Of a stretch of DNA of 64,000 nt, positions 57,114 to 64,000 are shown piece by piece. Source of the DNA: WHSW01 sp963722175 (GTDB taxonomy: Bacteria > Actinomycetota > Thermoleophilia > Solirubrobacterales > 70-9); contig CAVRKA010000004.1 in NCBI GenBank assembly GCA_963722175.1, forward strand, positions 434,001 through 498,000, read 5' to 3'. Each line of letters begins with the position of its first letter. Position 1 is the stretch's first letter. Both the position numbers and the translations under genes were made by a program. Below the pieces are notes generated by a model, which was given only the letters and a program-made list of their open reading frames with translations, was not told the DNA's origin and did no database searches.

Positions 57114-57816
57114 CGAGCTTCTTCGCCGCGTCGCGGAAGGTCTTGACCTCCGCGGTGGGCTTCTTGCGGCCCTCGAGCTTCTCGCCGTGGCGGTTGACCC
57201 AGATCACCGGCACGTTCATCTTCAGCAGCGGGGCGACGTCGGCCTCGTAGCCCGAGCCGATGTGGACCCAACCCTTCTTGCCGCCGATCCGCCGCGCGCC
57301 CTCCTTGAAGTGCGCGGGGTCGGGCTTGTAGCTGCGCACCTGCTGGGCGGTCACGACGAGGTCGAGCTCGGTGCGCAGATGGCGGCGGGAGATCCCGAGC
57401 AGCTTGTCGTCGATGTTCGAGATGATCCCGATCCCGCCGTCGCCGCCGCCCCCGTAGCGCTTCGAGAGCCGGTCCATGGCGGCGTTCGCCTCGCGGAACG
57501 GCAGCCAGCTGCCGACGCTGTCGGGCAGGAACTGCGCCCGCGACGGCTCCAGTTCCCAACCCAGCTCGCCGGCGACCTTGACCGCGGTGCGGCGCAGCAC
57601 CTCGGCGTAGAGCTCATAGGAGCCGCCCATGATCTCGGCCTGGACCTCCAGGAAGCGATCGATGAACTTCTGGTTGTCGAAGCTGAAGCCGTCGCGGTCG
57701 GCCTCCTTCGAGAACGCGTCGAGGATCCCCTTCTCCCAATCGATCAGGGTGCCGTAACAATCGGTGGTCACCCACTTGATGTCCTTGAGCTTCGGAAGCG
57801 GCATCGGGCGCGGCAT
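57100..57816 (-). CDS. HAD superfamily hydrolase, haloacid dehalogenase type II-like
   Basis: The 238-residue product starts near the nucleophile motif WVTTDCYGTLIDW (DxYGTLxD), typical of (S)-2-haloacid dehalogenases. It also has IISNIDDKLLG (Ser/Asn motif II), the Lys in VRSYKPDPAHF (motif III) and GWVHIGSGYEADVAPLLKMN (motif IV, where the acidic pair is less standard). A role in dehalogenation or phosphate removal is possible. ATG 57816 is the start closest to the motif. The stop overlaps the sulfotransferase start. Confidence 0.87.
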   Translation of the reverse strand: MPRPMPLPKLKDIKWVTTDCYGTLIDWEKGILDAFSKEADRDGFSFDNQKFIDRFLEVQAEIMGGSYELYAEVLRRTAVKVAGELGWELEPSRAQFLPDSVGSWLPFREANAAMDRLSKRYGGGGDGGIGIISNIDDKLLGISRRHLRTELDLVVTAQQVRSYKPDPAHFKEGARRIGGKKGWVHIGSGYEADVAPLLKMNVPVIWVNRHGEKLEGRKKPTAEVKTFRDAAKKLGAGG

Positions 57817-57940
57817 TGTACGCAAGCGTCTGCGGCCCGCCCTCCGTGAGCGGTTCCAAGGCGCGGTTGGAAGATTTCTCGCCCCCCGGGCGTCCTGGGC
57901 TTTGTAGGTCGCGAAACCACTCAGCCCGAGAGGACCGCAA

Positions 57941-58462
57941 ATGCTCAAGCGACTCAAGACGAACCTCGTGATTTGTGCCAGCGCACTGCTCCTCATTGGA
58001 GTCGCAGCGCCTGCAGCCGCCCAGGCGGGCGTCCAGAACTTTGGCTATCTGAAGTGCCAGAGCCCGGGCGCGGTGGGTACCGGGATGCCCATCGTGTATC
58101 TCAATTGGAACAACCTCAGCAACAACTACGCCAAGCCGACCCTTTACCGCTACGAGGGCGGGACATGGGTTCAGCGGGGAACGGGCGTTCAGACGATCCA
58201 GTACGGCTGGGGACCCTGGTATCGGACCGATACCGGCGCCAAGCTCGCGGGCTGGGTCTGGGGCAACCAGGCGGCAGGCTGGTATGCGATCAACATGCGC
58301 GTCCGCAGCCATTACACCTCCTCGGGCGCCTGGGGCCCGTACGAGTACGGATGGACGGACACGAATCCGTACGACCTCGTCGGGCAGACGTACTGCTGGG
58401 TCGGAAGCCGGAGTGCGATGAAGCGGGCGCCTCAGCCTGAATCGCTTCCAGCGGCCCGGTAG
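57941..58462 (+). CDS. Secreted protein of unknown function, paralogue A
   Basis: The 173-residue product has a signal peptide (1-29, ending AAQAGVQ), then a Trp/Tyr-rich beta domain with PTLYRYEGGTWVQRG, YGWGPWYRTD and AAGWYAINMRV. One Cys pair (YLKCQSPG, QTYCWVG) may be a disulfide. The gene at 61750 encodes a similar domain (DLYRWNGTSWVLYDG, APWYQ, GYYAIKN). I know no function; aromatic repeats suggest binding to glycans or the cell surface. A strong hairpin follows its stop, so it is probably a single-gene unit. Confidence 0.75.
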   Translation: MLKRLKTNLVICASALLLIGVAAPAAAQAGVQNFGYLKCQSPGAVGTGMPIVYLNWNNLSNNYAKPTLYRYEGGTWVQRGTGVQTIQYGWGPWYRTDTGAKLAGWVWGNQAAGWYAINMRVRSHYTSSGAWGPYEYGWTDTNPYDLVGQTYCWVGSRSAMKRAPQPESLPAAR

Positions 58463-58487
58463 CCGGCCGCAGGTCACCTACACGGTC

Positions 58488-58523
58488 ACGGTCCGAGCCG
58501 CCCCATCCGGCGGCTCGGGCCGT
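58488..58523 (+). terminator. Strong hairpin terminator after the secreted protein gene
   Basis: Fifteen base pairs (one G-T) enclose a 6-base CCATCC loop: arms 58488-58502 and 58509-58523, ending in TTTC. It lies 25 bases after the stop and before sucC. It lacks a T tract but is the most stable stem in the region. Confidence 0.75.
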
Positions 58524-58582
58524 TTCGGGCGCCGCCTGGGCAAGGCAAGCGATACGCTGCCGCCCCGCCCCGCGCCACGACC

Positions 58583-59731
58583 ATGGACCTACTCGAATAC
58601 CAGGGCAAGCAGCTGTTCGCCAAGCACGGGCTGCCCGTGCCAGAGGGCCGGCATGCGGCGACCGTCGACGCCGCCGTCGCCGCCGCGAACGAGATCGGCT
58701 ATCCGTGCGTCGTCAAGGCGCAGGTGGCAATCGGCAAGCGTGGCAAGGCGGGCGGGATCAAGGTCGCCAAGAACGAGGACGAGGCCCGCCAGCACGCCGA
58801 GGCGATCCTCGGAATGGACATTCGCGGCTTCACCGTCCACGACCTCTGGATCGAGGAGGCGTCGGAGATCGAGGCCGAGTACTACGCCTCGATCATCCTC
58901 GACCGCGGCGAGAAGAAGCTGCTCGCGATGCTCTCCCGGATGGGCGGCATGGACGTCGAGGAGATGGCCGAAACCGACCCCGACGCCCTGATCCAGCGCC
59001 ACATCGAGCCCGGCGAGGACTTCACCGCCGAGCGAGCGCGGGAGATCGCCGTCGACGCGGGGATCGATGAGGACGTCACCGACCAGGTCGCCGAGATCCT
59101 CGACAAGCTCGACGACCTCGCCAAGGCGGAGGACGCGACCCTGATCGAGATCAACCCGCTGATCGTCACCGGCGACCGCAAGGTGATCGCGCTCGACTCG
59201 AAGATGACGATCGACGGCAACGCGCTGTTCCGCCACCCCGAGCTCGCCGAGCTGAGCGACAAGTCCGCCGAGGACCGTCAGGAGGCGATGGCCAAGGAGA
59301 AGGGCCTCACCTACGTCAAGCTCGGCGGCAACATCGGCATCCTCGCCAACGGCGCCGGCCTCTGCATGTCGACCCTCGACGTCGTCGCCCAGGCCGGCGG
59401 CAAGCCCGCCAACTTCCTCGACGCCGGCGGTGGGTCGAAGGCGGAGGCGATCGTCGCCGCGCTCGAGGTGATCACCTCCGATCAGAACGTCGAGGCGATT
59501 CTGTTCAACATCTTCGGCGGGATCACCCGCTGCGACGAGATCGCCAAGGGGATCGTCGAGGCCGCGGGCCAGATCGAGATCGGCGTCCCGCTCGTCGTCC
59601 GCCTCGACGGCACGAACTCCGAGGAGGGGCTCGGGATCCTCGCTGAGGCCGAGCTCGGCAACCTGCACATCGAGCAGACGATGCTCGGCGCCGCCGAGGC
59701 AGTGGTCGAGCTCACGAGGAGGACGAACTAG
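58583..59731 (+). CDS. sucC: Succinyl-CoA synthetase beta subunit
   Basis: SucC is the ADP- or GDP-forming subunit of the TCA-cycle enzyme making succinate and ATP/GTP. The 382-residue ATP-grasp product begins MDLLEYQGKQLFAKHGLPVP and has VVKAQVAIGKRGKAGGIKVA, ATLIEINPLIV, LGGNIGILANGAGLCMSTLD, FLDAGGGSKAE and FNIFGGITRCDEIAKGI. It is full length. A TACGCT hexamer lies 24 bases before ATG. sucD follows by 2 bases. Confidence 0.97.
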   Translation: MDLLEYQGKQLFAKHGLPVPEGRHAATVDAAVAAANEIGYPCVVKAQVAIGKRGKAGGIKVAKNEDEARQHAEAILGMDIRGFTVHDLWIEEASEIEAEYYASIILDRGEKKLLAMLSRMGGMDVEEMAETDPDALIQRHIEPGEDFTAERAREIAVDAGIDEDVTDQVAEILDKLDDLAKAEDATLIEINPLIVTGDRKVIALDSKMTIDGNALFRHPELAELSDKSAEDRQEAMAKEKGLTYVKLGGNIGILANGAGLCMSTLDVVAQAGGKPANFLDAGGGSKAEAIVAALEVITSDQNVEAILFNIFGGITRCDEIAKGIVEAAGQIEIGVPLVVRLDGTNSEEGLGILAEAELGNLHIEQTMLGAAEAVVELTRRTN

Positions 59732-59733
59732 GG

Positions 59734-60609
59734 ATGGCGATCATCGTCACCGAGGAGACGAAGCTGGTCGTCTCCGGCCTGACCGGCCGGGAGGGCACCT
59801 TCCACGGGCTGCGAAACCGCGACTACGGCACCGACCTGGTCGCCGGCGTCACCCCCGGCAAGGGCGGCCAGGACGTCGAGGGCGTGCCGATCTTCGACTC
59901 GATCAAGGAGGCCGTCGACGAGCGCGGCGCCAACACCTCGATGATCTTCGTTCCCGCCCGCTTCGCCGCCGCCGCGATCGAGGAGGCGATCGACGCCGGG
60001 ATCGGCACGGTGATTGCGATCACCGAAGGGATCCCGGTGCTCGACATGATGCCGCTGTACTGGAAGGCGCGCGAGGCGGGGGCCCGCCTGATCGGCCCCA
60101 ACTGCCCCGGCGCGCTGTCGCCCGGGAAGGCGAACGTCGGGATCATCCCGGCGCAGTTCTTCGACGCCGGCAAGATCGGCGTGGTCTCGAAGTCGGGCAC
60201 GCTCACCTACCAGATCGGCAACGAGCTCAAGCAGGCCGGGATGGGCAACTCGTCGATCGTCGGGATCGGCGGCGACCCGATCGTCGGCTCCGACTTCATC
60301 GACATCCTCACCCTGTTCGAGGAGGACCCCGAGACCGAGCTGATCGTGATGGTCGGCGAGATCGGCGGTGATGCCGAGGAGCGCGCCGCGGAGTTCATCG
60401 CCGAGTCGGTCGCGAAGCCCGTGGTCGCCTACATCGCCGGCTTCACCGCGCCGCCGGGCAAGCAGATGGGGCACGCCGGAGCGATCATCTCCGGCTCCTC
60501 GGGCACCGCGGAGGCGAAGAAGGAGGCGCTCGAGGCGAAGGGCGTCCGGGTCGGCAAGAGCCCGACCGAGGCCGCTCAGCTGGCGGTCGAGACGCTGAGC
60601 TCCGTCTAG
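59734..60609 (+). CDS. sucD: Succinyl-CoA synthetase alpha subunit
   Basis: SucD binds CoA and carries the phosphorylated His. The 291-residue product has the CoA-binding Rossmann region (LVVSGLTGREGTFHGLRNRDYGTDLVAGVTPGKGG), FVPARFAAAAIEEAIDAG, GPNCPGALSPG, GVVSKSGTLTYQI and the active-site His in GKQMGHAGAIISGSSG. It is full length and directly downstream of sucC. Its TAG shares a CTAG with the stop of the converging SnoaL-like gene. Confidence 0.97.
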   Translation: MAIIVTEETKLVVSGLTGREGTFHGLRNRDYGTDLVAGVTPGKGGQDVEGVPIFDSIKEAVDERGANTSMIFVPARFAAAAIEEAIDAGIGTVIAITEGIPVLDMMPLYWKAREAGARLIGPNCPGALSPGKANVGIIPAQFFDAGKIGVVSKSGTLTYQIGNELKQAGMGNSSIVGIGGDPIVGSDFIDILTLFEEDPETELIVMVGEIGGDAEERAAEFIAESVAKPVVAYIAGFTAPPGKQMGHAGAIISGSSGTAEAKKEALEAKGVRVGKSPTEAAQLAVETLSSV

Positions 60610-61022
60610 CCGCTGTCCTCGGGCATCTCGATCGCCTCTTCGTCGGGGACGCCGACCGAGAAGTGGGCGTGGACCACCTTCCACTCGCCGCCCTGCTCCG
60701 CCAGGACGGCGGTCAGCCTGGTGGATAGGCGGCTGCCGTCGGCGAGCACGAAGCTCGGCCGGTCGATCGCAAAGCCGACGTCGGTGCCCCGGAAGCCGAC
60801 CGGGGCGCCACCGTCCTCGAGTCGTACTCCCATCGCTGCGATGCCTCGGCCGTAGGTGCCCACCCAGTCCTCGCGGCTGTCGTGCCCCTCCTCGGGAGCC
60901 GAGCCGGTCACCGACACACCGTCACCCTCTGCCACCCGCGCCGCGAACTGCTCGACGTCGTGAGTGTTGAACGCCGCGTAGAACGCCATCAGGCCATCCG
61001 CGACCTCCGTCGAGCTCTCCAC
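60606..61022 (-). CDS. SnoaL/NTF2-like protein
   Basis: The 138-residue product has the cone-shaped NTF2-like fold pattern: long first helices (STEVADGLMAFYAAFNTHDVEQFAARV) and alternating strands ending WKVVHAHFSVGVPDEE. The family includes isomerases, stress proteins and ligand carriers; function is not inferable. The GTG start is preceded by GGAGGAGAC, and the shared -10 region at 61050-61059 serves this gene and the divergent DUF1361 gene. Confidence 0.8.
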   Translation of the reverse strand: MESSTEVADGLMAFYAAFNTHDVEQFAARVAEGDGVSVTGSAPEEGHDSREDWVGTYGRGIAAMGVRLEDGGAPVGFRGTDVGFAIDRPSFVLADGSRLSTRLTAVLAEQGGEWKVVHAHFSVGVPDEEAIEMPEDSG

Positions 61023-61053
61023 GTCTCCTCCGATCGTCGCCTGCGCCGGACTC

Positions 61054-61059
61054 TATTCT
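61054..61059 (+). promoter_or_regulatory. Candidate -10 of the DUF1361 gene, deciding its start
   Basis: TATTCT ends 7 bases before the GTG at 61067 but only 1 base before the GTG at 61061, so the former start is favoured. On the other strand TAGAGT overlaps it, suggesting a bidirectional promoter. Confidence 0.45.
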
Positions 61060-61066
61060 GGTGCCT

Positions 61067-61651
61067 GTGGACCACCCGGTCCTTGGCAATCTCGATTGGA
61101 TGAGCTGGAACCTGATCCTGGCGGCGGTGCCGGTCGCGCTGGCGCTGGCGCTGTTCCGGCCCGCGGCGCGGCGCGGCCCGGGGTGGTGGGTCGGCCTCCT
61201 GGTCTTCGTCGCGTTCCTCCCCAACGCTCCGTACGTGCTCACCGACGCGGTGCACATGCCGGCCGACCTCCGCGCGGCCGGAGGCAGCGGCCTGGCAACG
61301 GCCGCCGTCCTGACCCTGTACGCGTCGTTCGCGATCACCGGCTTCGTCGCGTACGCGTTCTCGCTGCTACGCCTTGGCGATTATCTGCGCGGCGCAGGAG
61401 TGGCCGCCGGCGTGGTCTTGGTGGTCGAGTTCGGCCTGCATGGGCTGGCGGCGGTCGGGATCGTGCTGGGCCGGGTGTTCCGGTTCAACTCGTGGGACCT
61501 GCTCACCCGGCCGGAGGACGTCCTCGACACGGTCATCTGGCCGCAGCGCGAGCGCATGGTCGCGATCGTCGTCTTCCTGCTCGTGTCGCTCGCCCTGGGC
61601 ACGATGGTCGTGCGGGCAGCGCTCACGCGGGTCCGTCTCATCCGGCTCTAG
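61067..61651 (+). CDS. DUF1361 family membrane protein
   Basis: The 194-residue product has about six membrane helices and the DUF1361 signature FVAFLPNAPYVLTDAVHMP in the second loop. FVAYAFSLLRLGDYL, LGRVFRFNSWDLLTRP and a terminal helix with a basic tail are also typical. Function is unknown; no catalytic residues are clear. The GTG at 61067 is preferred over the one at 61061 by promoter spacing; they differ by two residues. Confidence 0.87.
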   Translation: MDHPVLGNLDWMSWNLILAAVPVALALALFRPAARRGPGWWVGLLVFVAFLPNAPYVLTDAVHMPADLRAAGGSGLATAAVLTLYASFAITGFVAYAFSLLRLGDYLRGAGVAAGVVLVVEFGLHGLAAVGIVLGRVFRFNSWDLLTRPEDVLDTVIWPQRERMVAIVVFLLVSLALGTMVVRAALTRVRLIRL

Positions 61652-61714
61652 GCGTCAGCGCGCGCCAGCGCCGCCAGAAGCGGCTCGGGGAAGAAAGGCG
61701 CCCGGTTCCGCGTC

Positions 61715-61733
61715 TTGTGGATATCGACCACAA
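61715..61733. promoter_or_regulatory. Palindromic operator-like site
   Basis: TTGTGG and CCACAA flank the 7-base centre ATATCGA, 17 bases before the ATG of the secreted protein gene and next to its AAGGAG ribosome-binding site. The left half TGTGGATA also resembles a DnaA box (8 of 9), but it is far from the origin block. Confidence 0.35.
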
Positions 61734-61749
61734 CCCGGCAAGGAGATTG

Positions 61750-62376
61750 ATGACCGACCAGAGGACCCACAGACCCGCTCGCAGCCCGTTCCTGGCGACC
61801 GCCGTGACGCTCGGCGTCGCGATCGCCGCGCTGATCGGGATGTCCGGCGCAGCGCCCGAACGCGCCGAGGCGAGCCCCGGCAACGTGCCCTACCACGAGA
61901 TCGGGCCGTGGCGTTACGACGGTTACGGACTGGCCGCCTACCCAGCCCGTGTGATGCGGCCGTACCAGAACGTCACCTGCCGCGTCGGGGAGCTCGTGAA
62001 GTGGAGCCCCGACCTCTATCGCTGGAACGGCACGAGCTGGGTGCTCTACGACGGCCGTGCGCCGTGGTATCAGGCCGTCACGAGCATCTACGGCTACTGC
62101 CAGCCGACCACCTTCGCGGCGGCCTGGTCCGCGCCCAACGGGATGTCGGTCCTGTTCCATCGCTTCGGCGCGCTACCGCCCGGCTACTACGCCATCAAGA
62201 ACTACATGTACTGGGCGAGCCCCAACCGCAGTCACGCCGACTGGAGCGACGTGTTCCTTGTTTCGACGAGCCGCAAGTCAGCGGCCAAGGCAAGCGCCTC
62301 GGCGACGAAGTCGGGTGCGCCGGTCGCGCCGGCGCCGACCCGCGCGAACTCCGAGACCGACCGGAAGGCCCCGTAA
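61750..62376 (+). CDS. Secreted protein of unknown function, paralogue B
   Basis: The 208-residue product has a signal peptide ending near residue 42 (ERAEASPGN), then a Trp/Tyr-rich beta domain like that of the gene at 57941: WSPDLYRWNGTSWVLYDG, APWYQAVTS, PPGYYAIKNYMYW. A Cys pair (VTCRVG, GYCQPT) is present. An Ala/Lys/Ser-rich tail of about 35 residues follows. AAGGAG lies 5 bases before ATG. A hairpin follows its stop. Function is unknown. Confidence 0.75.
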   Translation: MTDQRTHRPARSPFLATAVTLGVAIAALIGMSGAAPERAEASPGNVPYHEIGPWRYDGYGLAAYPARVMRPYQNVTCRVGELVKWSPDLYRWNGTSWVLYDGRAPWYQAVTSIYGYCQPTTFAAAWSAPNGMSVLFHRFGALPPGYYAIKNYMYWASPNRSHADWSDVFLVSTSRKSAAKASASATKSGAPVAPAPTRANSETDRKAP

Positions 62377-62446
62377 CGACTGGACGAAACCGACACGACC
62401 GGTGCCGGTCTGGGCGACACGTCCTCGCGCACCGGGTGGTCGGACC

Positions 62447-62482
62447 ACCACCGAGGCCCGCCGTGGAGCGGGCCTTGGTGGT
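62447..62482. terminator. Hairpin between convergent genes
   Basis: Arms 62447-62461 and 62468-62482 form 15 pairs (one G-T) around CGTGGA. It lies between the secreted protein gene (ends 62376) and the inositol-phosphatase gene on the minus strand (ends 62532), so it can stop transcription from both. Confidence 0.7.
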
Positions 62483-62531
62483 CAATGGGCGGCGCCGAGT
62501 GCGACGCCCGTGCGGTGGGTTCGAGGCGATC

Positions 62532-63299
62532 CTAACCGGCGTCGAGCAGCGCGGCCCGAAGCGCTTCGAACAGCTCCGGCGGCGCCGCGATCACGGTGCC
62601 GTCCTCGAGCTTGTCCACCGTTGCTCCTGCCTCCGCGGCGATCAGCGATCCGGCCGCCAGGTCCCAGTGGTTGAGGCCGCGCTCGTAGTAGGCGTCGACG
62701 CGCCCGCAGGCGACCGAACAGAGGTCGACCGCGGCGGCGCCCATCCGGCGGATGTCGCGGATCGAGCCGATCAGGCGGGCGAGGAGCTCCGCCTGCGCGG
62801 TGCGGCCCTCGGGCGTGTAGCCAAAGCCGGTGGCGACCAGCGCCGAGCCGAGCTCGGTCTCGGTCGAGACCTCGATCTCAACATCGTTGCGGGTCGCGCC
62901 GTGACCGCGGATGGCCGAGAAGCGCTCGCCGTGGACCGGGTCCTGGACGACGCCGACCGCGACCTCGCCGTCGACTTCAACCGCGATCGAGATCCCGTAT
63001 CCGGGATGGCCGTAGAGGTAGTTGGTGGTGCCGTCGATCGGGTCGATCACCCAGCGCACGCCGGTCGTCGCCTCGGCGCTGGCGCCCTCCTCGGAGAGGA
63101 TTCCGTCGCCCGGCTGGGCCTCGCGGATCCCCTCGACGATCAGCCGCTCGCAGGCCTCGTCGACCTCGGAGACCATGTCGGTCGCGGTCGACTTCGTGCG
63201 GACGTCGGCGCGCGGCTCGCCGAGCCGCTCGAGGGAGAGCTCGGCCGCCCGCCCGGCGAGCTCCTCGGCGAGCGCCAGCAGCGCCTGCGGGTCGGTCAC
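62532..63299 (-). CDS. Inositol monophosphatase family protein
   Basis: The 255-residue product has the metal motifs of the FIG superfamily: TDMVSEVDEACE, ILSEEGASAE (Glu pair), WVIDPIDGTTNYLYGHPGYGIS (Asp-x-Ile-Asp-Gly-Thr) and GLNHWDLAAGSLIAAEAGA (Trp-Asp). It is probably Mg-dependent inositol-1-phosphatase or a related sugar or nucleotide phosphatase (histidinol-phosphatase or PAP phosphatase are relatives). The GTG start overlaps the stop of the upstream NTF2-like gene (GTGA). Confidence 0.92.
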   Translation of the reverse strand: MTDPQALLALAEELAGRAAELSLERLGEPRADVRTKSTATDMVSEVDEACERLIVEGIREAQPGDGILSEEGASAEATTGVRWVIDPIDGTTNYLYGHPGYGISIAVEVDGEVAVGVVQDPVHGERFSAIRGHGATRNDVEIEVSTETELGSALVATGFGYTPEGRTAQAELLARLIGSIRDIRRMGAAAVDLCSVACGRVDAYYERGLNHWDLAAGSLIAAEAGATVDKLEDGTVIAAPPELFEALRAALLDAG

Positions 63300-63700
63300 G
63301 CGTCCGGCTCCAGCCCCGCTGCGCGCCAGGCGCGCTCCCGGTCCGAATAGTTCTCGCAGCGGACCGGGACCGAGCCCTCGATTCTCCAGACCTGGTCCCA
63401 CGGGGCGTCGACCGGCACGCCGCTACCGGCGCCGCGAGCAACCAGCCGGCCGAGCATCAGCACCACGCCCTCGCCCTCGATCCACCGGTCGGCCTCGATC
63501 CGGAAGTCGTCCCAGCGCTCGCGGATCTCGTGCCAGTATGCGACCACCTCGTCGTGGCCGCGGTATAGGGCGCCGTCGGGGACCGCCTCGGTGCTGTCCC
63601 ACTCGACCTGCGGCGGCAGGGTCGCGATCGACGCCGCGTACTCGCCGCGGTTGAACAGCTCCAGCCCCCTGCGGATGATCGCCACCGGCTCCGACTCCAC
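63296..63700 (-). CDS. SnoaL/NTF2-like protein
   Basis: The 134-residue product begins VESEPVAIIRRGLELFNRGEYAASIATLPPQVEWDST, with GHDEVVAYWHEIRERWDDFRIEADRWIEG, a standard SnoaL-like fold. It has the conserved Tyr/Trp and Asp positions of the family but no assigned reaction. The GTG at 63700 is the start just before the first helix; the longer open frame enters the divergent aminotransferase gene. It is coupled to the inositol-phosphatase family gene. Confidence 0.8.
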   Translation of the reverse strand: MESEPVAIIRRGLELFNRGEYAASIATLPPQVEWDSTEAVPDGALYRGHDEVVAYWHEIRERWDDFRIEADRWIEGEGVVLMLGRLVARGAGSGVPVDAPWDQVWRIEGSVPVRCENYSDRERAWRAAGLEPDA

Positions 63701-63733
63701 CGCCGCAGTATCGAGGTTGTAATGTCGAAGGCG

Positions 63734-64000
63734 ATGGCCTCCGACACGATCAGCTTCGCCCGCGGCGCGCCGAGCGCCGACATCCTGCCGGTCGACGCCG
63801 TCCGCGCGGCGACCGCGCGCGCGCTCGAGTCCGACTGGCAGCGGGCGCTCTCGTACGGGACCGGGATCGGGCACCCCGAGCTCTGCGAGTGGGTTGCGCG
63901 CGAGTTCCACGGGCTCGAGGGCGAGCAGGTGATGTTCACGAACGGCTCGATGGAGGCCGCCGCGCTGCTGTTCCGCTACCTGATCGAGCCCGGCGACCGG
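63734..64000 (+). CDS. PLP-dependent aminotransferase, 5' part only
   Basis: The gene runs off the right end. The visible 89 residues begin MASDTISFARGAPSADILP, with ALSYGTGIGHPELCEWVAREFHGLEGEQVMFTNGSMEAAALLFRYL. This matches the N-terminus of class I/II (2-aminoadipate/MocR-like) aminotransferases and resembles the gene at 10598-12007. An ATG at 63722 (adding MSKA) is also possible: GAAGG precedes 63734, while TATCGA lies 7 bases before 63722. The lysine site is outside the window. Confidence 0.8.
   Translation, partial: MASDTISFARGAPSADILPVDAVRAATARALESDWQRALSYGTGIGHPELCEWVAREFHGLEGEQVMFTNGSMEAAALLFRYLIEPGDR

Noticed and set aside
61717..61725. DnaA-box-like TGTGGATAT as a second origin
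   Set aside because: A single 8-of-9 match 56 kb from dnaA, better explained as half of a palindrome before a secreted-protein gene.

Overview
The window is about 70% GC, with tightly packed genes, many GTG and TTG starts and ATGA/GTGA/TTGA stop-start overlaps. Many secreted proteins carry CARDB, seven-blade propeller or lysine-rich Ig-like domains of a kind I associate with Solirubrobacterales. Together with the gene order around dnaA, this suggests a chromosome of an actinobacterium of class Thermoleophilia. That placement is inference from gene content, not from a search. No gene-free stretch exceeds 300 bases; the largest gaps are about 150-180 bases (39929-40098, 44825-45005, 46617-46696, 62377-62531). 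I saw no CRISPR array, transposase, integrase or phage structural gene.

Region 1 (1-5920) is the origin-proximal block. dnaA points left; rpmH-rnpA-yidD-yidC-jag-rsmG-parA-parB points right, nearly all stop-start coupled. oriC itself probably lies just left of the window, since DnaA-box-like sites occur at the dnaA 3' end. Region 2 (5943-14291) holds pdxH, tRNA-Ile, a bifunctional-nuclease-domain protein, a secreted beta-propeller, an aminotransferase-ddl operon and a secreted esterase-like hydrolase. Region 3 (14326-25616) holds an envelope glycan-type operon (membrane protein, phosphodiesterase-like enzyme, GtrA flippase-like protein, multi-span glycosyltransferase-like protein), a secreted M1 peptidase with a CARDB-only partner, a YmdB-type phosphodiesterase, a secreted glycosidase-like protein and an ABC exporter.

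Region 4 (25631-39801) holds a PAS-EAL protein, a LysE exporter and a long heme/respiration run: hemB, a fused AhbA/AhbB-like protein, hemL, a helical protein, Rieske, split cytochrome b (the second half fused to cytochrome c), ubiE/menG and a polyprenyl diphosphate synthase. This run ties heme supply, the menaquinol-oxidising bc complex and menaquinone synthesis together. It is followed by a double-length dCTP deaminase, tatA-tatC and a TPR protein. The Tat system is a plausible exporter for the Rieske protein.

Region 5 (39856-44608) begins at tRNA-Lys and ends at an imperfect copy (16/17) of the tRNA 3' end. Between them lie an RTX-repeat subtilisin and a secreted protein, so it looks like a small tRNA-associated island. 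Region 6 (44609-64000) holds a Hva1/Tudor-type protein, tandem S51 peptidases, a mini WecB-like protein with a nucleotide-sugar dehydrogenase, GH31 and GH15 glycosidases, RibD-like and RpiB-like enzymes, a lipase, a sulfotransferase, a haloacid dehalogenase, sucCD, two related secreted proteins, an inositol-phosphatase family enzyme and a partial aminotransferase.

Two window-wide patterns stand out. Many genes have a -10-like TANNNT hexamer only 5-10 bases before the start codon, which implies leaderless or near-leaderless mRNAs. Five of ten convergent gene pairs overlap at their stop codons, four of them through one shared CTAG palindrome.
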